A stretch of 64,000 nucleotides of DNA from Trichaptum fuscoviolaceum (lineage: Eukaryota; Basidiomycota; Agaricomycetes; Hymenochaetales; Trichaptaceae), in NCBI GenBank assembly GCA_910574455.1, contig CAJSYZ010000007.1:62001-126000 (forward strand), given 5' to 3'. Positions 59,312 through 64,000 of this stretch are shown piece after piece. The notes under the pieces are model-generated. The model saw nothing but the letters and a program-made list of their open reading frames with translations, did no database searches and had not been told where the DNA came from. Every line of letters starts with the position of its first letter. Positions within the stretch are counted from its first letter, which is position 1. Position numbers and translations under genes: made by a program.

Positions 59312-60108
59312 CGGACTTGTCAGCGCACAACTGACAGTAGAAGACGAGCATCCAGTTCACGACGGCTCAAAACCGACATGATGCTGGGAAGGAGATGGTG
59401 CAAAACCATCGAGCGGAAAAATACTGAGGTATAGGAATGAGATGATGGTGGGAGGAAGAAAGAGGTGTTGGCGTATGCAAAGATGCCAGCGGGCGTTTTG
59501 CGTCATGCATCTCGATTAGGAAACCAGCCTGAGATAATATTCAACTCTGCTAATTAGTTTCCTAAATGATCATGATGCCAGTGATGAGAAGTACGCCTCA
59601 TGGAGGCTCGTCTATAACATCTCTCACGTCGCCCTTGTCCCTCCCTCTACCAACGATTCCCTCAACTCCCTCCTTCAAGACTCGCTATCGGACGTTCTAT
59701 AAGCCCTAATATTGTCGGTTTTGAGCCGGCGATTTAGGCTAGGCGATCACGTCGATTTTGTGTCGAGGTGAAGCCTACTGTTGCGTGCAAGCTTTTGGGC
59801 TGTGCGCCCGTCCTTCCTTCGGTTACCTTCGAGTTCAATCCGTTGTAGGAGAATCGTTAAGCAGTAGTCTTCCAGCAGTGAGCAGCTTGTTTGAACACTC
59901 GTCTGGTGTGCTTATCGTGCTATGTTTAAGACTTCTATTCAACTTGGTTCACCAGCACTTGCAAGGCGTGCTCGCTCGACTTCGCAGACCCATATAGCTG
60001 TCGCTCATCAACTTCTGTGCTTAATTATACCAACAAGGAGCATGTGAGCTGTCTTCTGTTGCAGTCTTATGACTTTTCGTTCTCATGAACCTTGCCAGCG
60101 TAGCTGAG
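59312..60108. other. Intergenic between divergent genes
   Basis: Contains the promoters of the 59311 (minus) and 60109 (plus) genes. Short frames without domains; no repeat seen. Confidence 0.45.
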
Positions 60109-62420
60109 ATGCGAGATAACGAACATCTTCCGTGCAATGAGTTAATGGATCTCCAGGCGTGTGTTCCTCGTTTTAGGCCAACTCATCAGCAGGGTAAACA
60201 CTCTCCCAACATGCCATTCAAACGTGTATTCATATATCTATCTTAGATGGATCGGTTCACGTCGGATCCTTTGATGCTTTAGCTCTATGGGACACGCGCA
60301 TCGACGACAGGCTGGTGACCTCTCCTAATATGACATACGTCCCGGAGTTCCCTGTTATTGAATCCGATGGGATATATATTCGAGGTGACGGGACGTGGGG
60401 ACCACACGATTACACACGATGGCCCCAGGCTTATTCGTCTGCCAACCTCCACCATGTCTGCATTCCAAAACTTCCAGCGCTGCAAAGGCTGCTCAAAGAG
60501 GTGGACCCGTATTCAACTTCATTAGACTCTCTCCTATGGGATAACCTAGATGAATCAACATGGGAGCAGAATGGACAATTTCGGCTCATAAATGGTGATA
60601 CATTAGTTTCTGGCCAAGTACGACAATCGACTCGTGATACGCTACTGAAGTACTTCCTTCTCTTCAAACTTCGGGCTATTCAGCGTTATACTACGACTGA
60701 GTTCAAGGACGCTTCCGATTATAAGGTAGTGACGACCATTACAACTTTAGGAGAAAAGGTCATCGAACGATTGCAATCAGTATCCGAGCCTCTTTATGGC
60801 ACTCGTTCAACCTTTCGGGAATTGCAGCGTTTGATTCTGGAACTCGTAGGGTTCATCAACCTTGTCACCGATGTTCGACCTCGTCTTCGCGATCCCACCT
60901 ATCGTGCGACTGAAGTACTTCCTTATCGTGGCGTGTTCTGCTCCAGTGGAACCATTCACCAGGACTTATTTCGCGTCGGAATTCCAGTCTGGTACATTCG
61001 GCATGCGTCTACCATGAGTCCGTCCACCAAGATTTTCAACGTCGTGGAACCCATCCTCCTTTCCTCGTGCCTAGTCACGGATCGCCCACGCCTGTTAGGG
61101 AAAGTGGTTCACATAGGCGAAATTCCTGTCAATCTGGGCGATTTACGATCTCCCTGCGGTCGAATCGTACCTGATCCCGCAATGACAGACCTACTGCGTG
61201 CTATGCGCCTGTACTCCCGTACAGATGAGTCTGAACCGATACGTGCTGAACCTCCGTCAGGTCCAAGCCCATCTTCGACTATGACGTCACACGTCGTTCA
61301 GCGCACTCAACCAAGCCCGGAAGAGCCTATGCAGTCTTCGTCGGTGAAACGAACAGGGCCAGACAGCGGCTTCAACGCCAGGCCGTCCAAACGGCCTTGT
61401 GCTGACTCATCACAGTCGCATGCACCTTCCGGCTCTCTTTTGTTCTCTATTCCGAGCGGCATGTACCCTGGTCAGCGAGACTGTCCGCCCATTGCCCGGC
61501 ACTGGCTCAAGGCCATCACGGATGTAGGCTTGATCACGAAACGCAAGCCCTCGACTACCGCGAAGTATCTTCATCCCCCGCCGTTTTTATTCTCTCATCC
61601 AAATCCGGATAGAGTGGCTCGGTACTACCACAACTACATTCGCATCGAGCGTTTCTTGCGTCACCGAATTAAGGAAGGGAGCTTGTTTGGTGAACAGTCA
61701 TACACTATCAAGCAATGGCGCGACATTCTACACGGTGATTACACGCAGAGCAAAGACATCGATCCGCAGACCGCGGCTTCCGTCATTCAAAGGCTGGACT
61801 CCACATTGCCCGATCGTCGCCATCCCACGACACCCGAACCAGGTAGCTCTCGTCTTCATGATAGAAAGAAGCGTGGCAAACGGGCAGAAGTTCGTGTCAC
61901 TTTGGCGGTGCAAGGCGCTTTCCCTCCTTATGATGCACAGTCTACAGTGAAGTGGTGGCTCACCGGTGAAGATGTCAGCTTGCAGAATGTGAAATCCACG
62001 AGAAGCATTCGAGAGGGAGTGCTGTGGGACGTTTTTGGGACTGGATTTATCCTTGATTTATGGACTATTGATTTCGAACTCGTACCGCGATCCGGCCTGT
62101 CCCCTACAGCGGCGGGCAGGCGGCATCTATTGCTTGCGTCCGTCTACAACGGCATCACTGTAGATGGGCAATATAAGTTGTCCCCATCCGGCATGAGGCA
62201 TACGTGGTCCGACTCGCCTGACGATAAGGCACTGGATAGCTTCACTCGCATCGTCAGGGACTGGCCTAACTGCCCCAAAATTATCTTAGAAACGAACGTA
62301 TTGGACTGTAATGACCAAAAAAAAGATCTTATATTCGAACGACTTGCAGAATTTTTTGTTAAGACTTGTATTGATGTACATGATCGTCTACCCATTATTC
62401 CTTGTTATTTAGCAGAATAG
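60109..62420 (+). CDS. Hypothetical protein, 752 aa
   Basis: Exon 1 60109-60193 (start MRDNEHLPCNEL), intron 60194-60246 (GTAAAC to TCTTAG, 53 nt), exon 2 60247-62420; the frame closes at 752 aa. The first about 330 residues look globular (DALALWDTRI, DGTWGPHDYTRWPQAY, LFRVGIPVWYIRHAS), followed by a P/S/R-rich linker and a second folded part (FLFSHPNPDRVARYYHNYIR, KWWLTGEDVSLQNVKSTR, DVFGTGFILDLWTID). Similar uncharacterised proteins occur, as I recall, in many Agaricomycetes, often next to transposable elements; no function is known to me. The gene shows no damage. Confidence 0.82.
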
Positions 62421-62569
62421 AGTAGATTATTGTTATGTATGTAACATAGACCGCTACCAATGTATTTCTTGTCCTACAAAGTCCTGTGTGCATGAAATGA
62501 GGACCAATTGTCCCTTGTTTCTGCGCTTGGGCCTAAGGTACGTGTACGCGCTTCATTCTCGTATCCGTC

Positions 62570-63820
62570 CTAAAATTCCTTCTTTGTGCGTTTAGCGTTA
62601 TAGTGACTGCGAATGCTATGATCCTTATGTTCTGCAGATGGTTAGCGTCGCAGCTTATATCATTAATTCATATTACTCACCATTGTATGCATGCTTCTTG
62701 CCTTTTACGTCCTGCGGACGGTTGTCGATTTCTTTAGGACGTTGACTATCTGGCCACCTCATGTAGATGCGTTTATGAAGGTCGTTCAATCGCTCTTCCA
62801 GCCCCAAGCACTCCCAATCTTGCAGCCCGCACTTGCGATAAATCAAAGGAATCCCTTGTGATACGAAGACTTGGTCTGACGGAAACGCCCTGACGAAGGT
62901 GGAGTGAATCGGGTTGTAGAGCTCCACTTTCATGTCTTCAGTCATATGCTCAAATACTTTGTCTTCCGAGATTTGAAACAGGAGTCTATCGTTAGTGACG
63001 AACAACTCGTGTTTTAATGGTTTCTTGAAAGGCTGTTATAACGGAGATGAGTGACTTTTGCTTCATATTTGTTTGTGACTCTCACCTCTTTAAAGAATAT
63101 CGCATCTCCGAAAGCCCTACTCGTAGACCTTAATCCTCTAGCATAGTCTTCCGCTTCGCTATCGCTTTTGCCATTCACCTCGTCATTCGATAACGTCAGG
63201 TCAATGAATTCCGACGTGTCCTCTGGGTGGATACGTTGACGAACCTCGAGGCCATCTTCCGATGAAGGGACGCGTGTTTGAGAGGATGACGGCCAGGAGA
63301 ACGAAGGGCTGGGACTCTTCATCTTAGCACCTCGCATGTCTACAGATCCTCCTTCGTTAGCAATGCGTGCGCCTACGGTGAATCGCTGTGATACTGAGCG
63401 TTTGACATTGCCTTCTGTTCGCTCTTCGGGACAAGTGGGAACCACCACAAGCGAGAACCCTTTAACTTTCTCCATGAGATTCACGCGTCGTCCCCTATCC
63501 AGTGGGGGTTCTAAGAATGTTCGCATTCTGCAATTTTTACACTTTATACTGTTCGTCAACTATATGACTTGCAATTCAGACAATGACATTACTGACCATA
63601 ATTCCCTTCGTCCGTAGTTTTCATGGATTTTTCGACCCATTGAAACCCGAAGCTCCAGGTCTGTCTTGCATATGCTACACGTGCGGCTCTCGACTGGTCC
63701 ATCTTCGTGTTCGCGCAAGGCCAGCAAAAACGCGTTTCCGCCTGGAACGTACGTTGGTTTCGGTTCACCAGTTTCGGGGTTGATGGTGTACGTAGGCTTT
63801 GGTTGTTGCTTGGGGGGCAT
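62570..63820 (-). CDS. Hypothetical protein with Cys-rich N-terminus, four exons
   Basis: Exons 63820-63597, 63548-63086, 63032-62681, 62631-62570 splice to 366 aa. If the last intron is not removed the frame stops at 62673. Splicing exon 1 to exon 2 places CSICKTDLEL close to CIKCKNCR, giving a possible zinc-binding C-x2-C ... C-x2-C-x2-C cluster. The middle is S/P-rich with an acidic IDLTLSNDE stretch that could bind SUMO. The C-terminal third is globular (ELFVTNDRLLFQISEDKVF, CGLQDWECLGLEER). It is convergent with the 752-aa gene, about 150 bp apart. No family recognised. Confidence 0.65.
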
Positions 63821-64000
63821 TTTGTGTGGAGTGATGAGAGGTACATGCTGCACTTGACGATGCGCTTATATGCAAGATTATCTGAGTTACGCATTGATTT
63901 AGTCTACGCTATCGACAACTCTTGGACTTCCGAGAGATATCACTTGGGTGGCTCAAGCGTTGATGGTAAGTGGTTACATAAGCCATCGGATCTCAGGATT
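63821..64000. other. Right edge, no supported gene
   Basis: Promoter side of the gene starting at 63820. Too short to say more. Confidence 0.4.

Noticed and set aside
1..64000. CRISPR arrays, rRNA genes, telomere repeats
   Set aside because: No regularly spaced repeats, rRNA-like stretches or telomeric arrays were seen. tRNA genes were not searched for systematically.

Overview
The window looks like a transposon-rich accessory region of a filamentous basidiomycete genome, most likely an Agaricomycete. The evidence is genes cut by many short GT-AG introns (about 48-83 nt), an F-box gene family, a chromodomain Ty3/gypsy retrotransposon, a KDZ-superfamily transposase gene and degenerate copies of typical fungal housekeeping and cell-wall genes. 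The species cannot be named from the sequence. There is no bacterial, plasmid or organellar signal.

Layout. (1) 1-10,846: left flank with three F-box-type genes, all built as a 119-nt first exon, a 57-60 nt intron and one long exon. Two are close paralogs in opposite orientation. (2) 10,885-53,798: a giant inverted repeat. Two nearly identical arms of about 11 kb (left 10,885-32,995, right 42,765-53,798) flank a unique loop of about 9.8 kb. From the outer tip inwards each arm carries a GC-rich non-coding stretch, a broken alpha-1,3-glucan synthase (AGS1-like) fragment interrupted by a broken pepsin-like protease, a tyrosine-recombinase gene with a convergent partner gene, and a broken coiled-coil gene resembling the nuclear-pore protein TPR/Mlp1. 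A complete 11,040-bp chromovirus with apparently identical LTRs sits only in the left arm; the right arm keeps the empty site. The loop holds a 10-exon KDZ transposase gene (988 codons with one internal TGA) and two KDZ-side genes of unknown function. (3) 53,799-64,000: right flank with a degenerate exportin-2/CSE1 copy, then four unrecognised multi-exon genes.

How the parts relate. The arms differ by only a few substitutions and small indels where compared, so the inverted duplication is recent, and the LTR element arrived after it. The two arms have decayed in a complementary way: the left arm keeps an open recombinase frame (417 aa) but has a 1-nt deletion in the partner gene, while the right arm keeps an open partner frame (376 aa) but has a 2-nt deletion in the recombinase. 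The AGS1-like and TPR-like fragments both lose their 3' parts at the edges of the recombinase module. The outer tip carries a GTAAGTCAC motif that recurs as an inverted cluster near the inner end of each arm, as transposase-binding sites often do.

The leading candidate for an undescribed system is therefore a composite giant element: very long inverted arms carrying a Crypton-like recombinase and partner, with a KDZ transposase and accessory genes in the loop. Whether the 43-kb structure moves as one unit is inference; no convincing target-site duplication was found at its outer ends.
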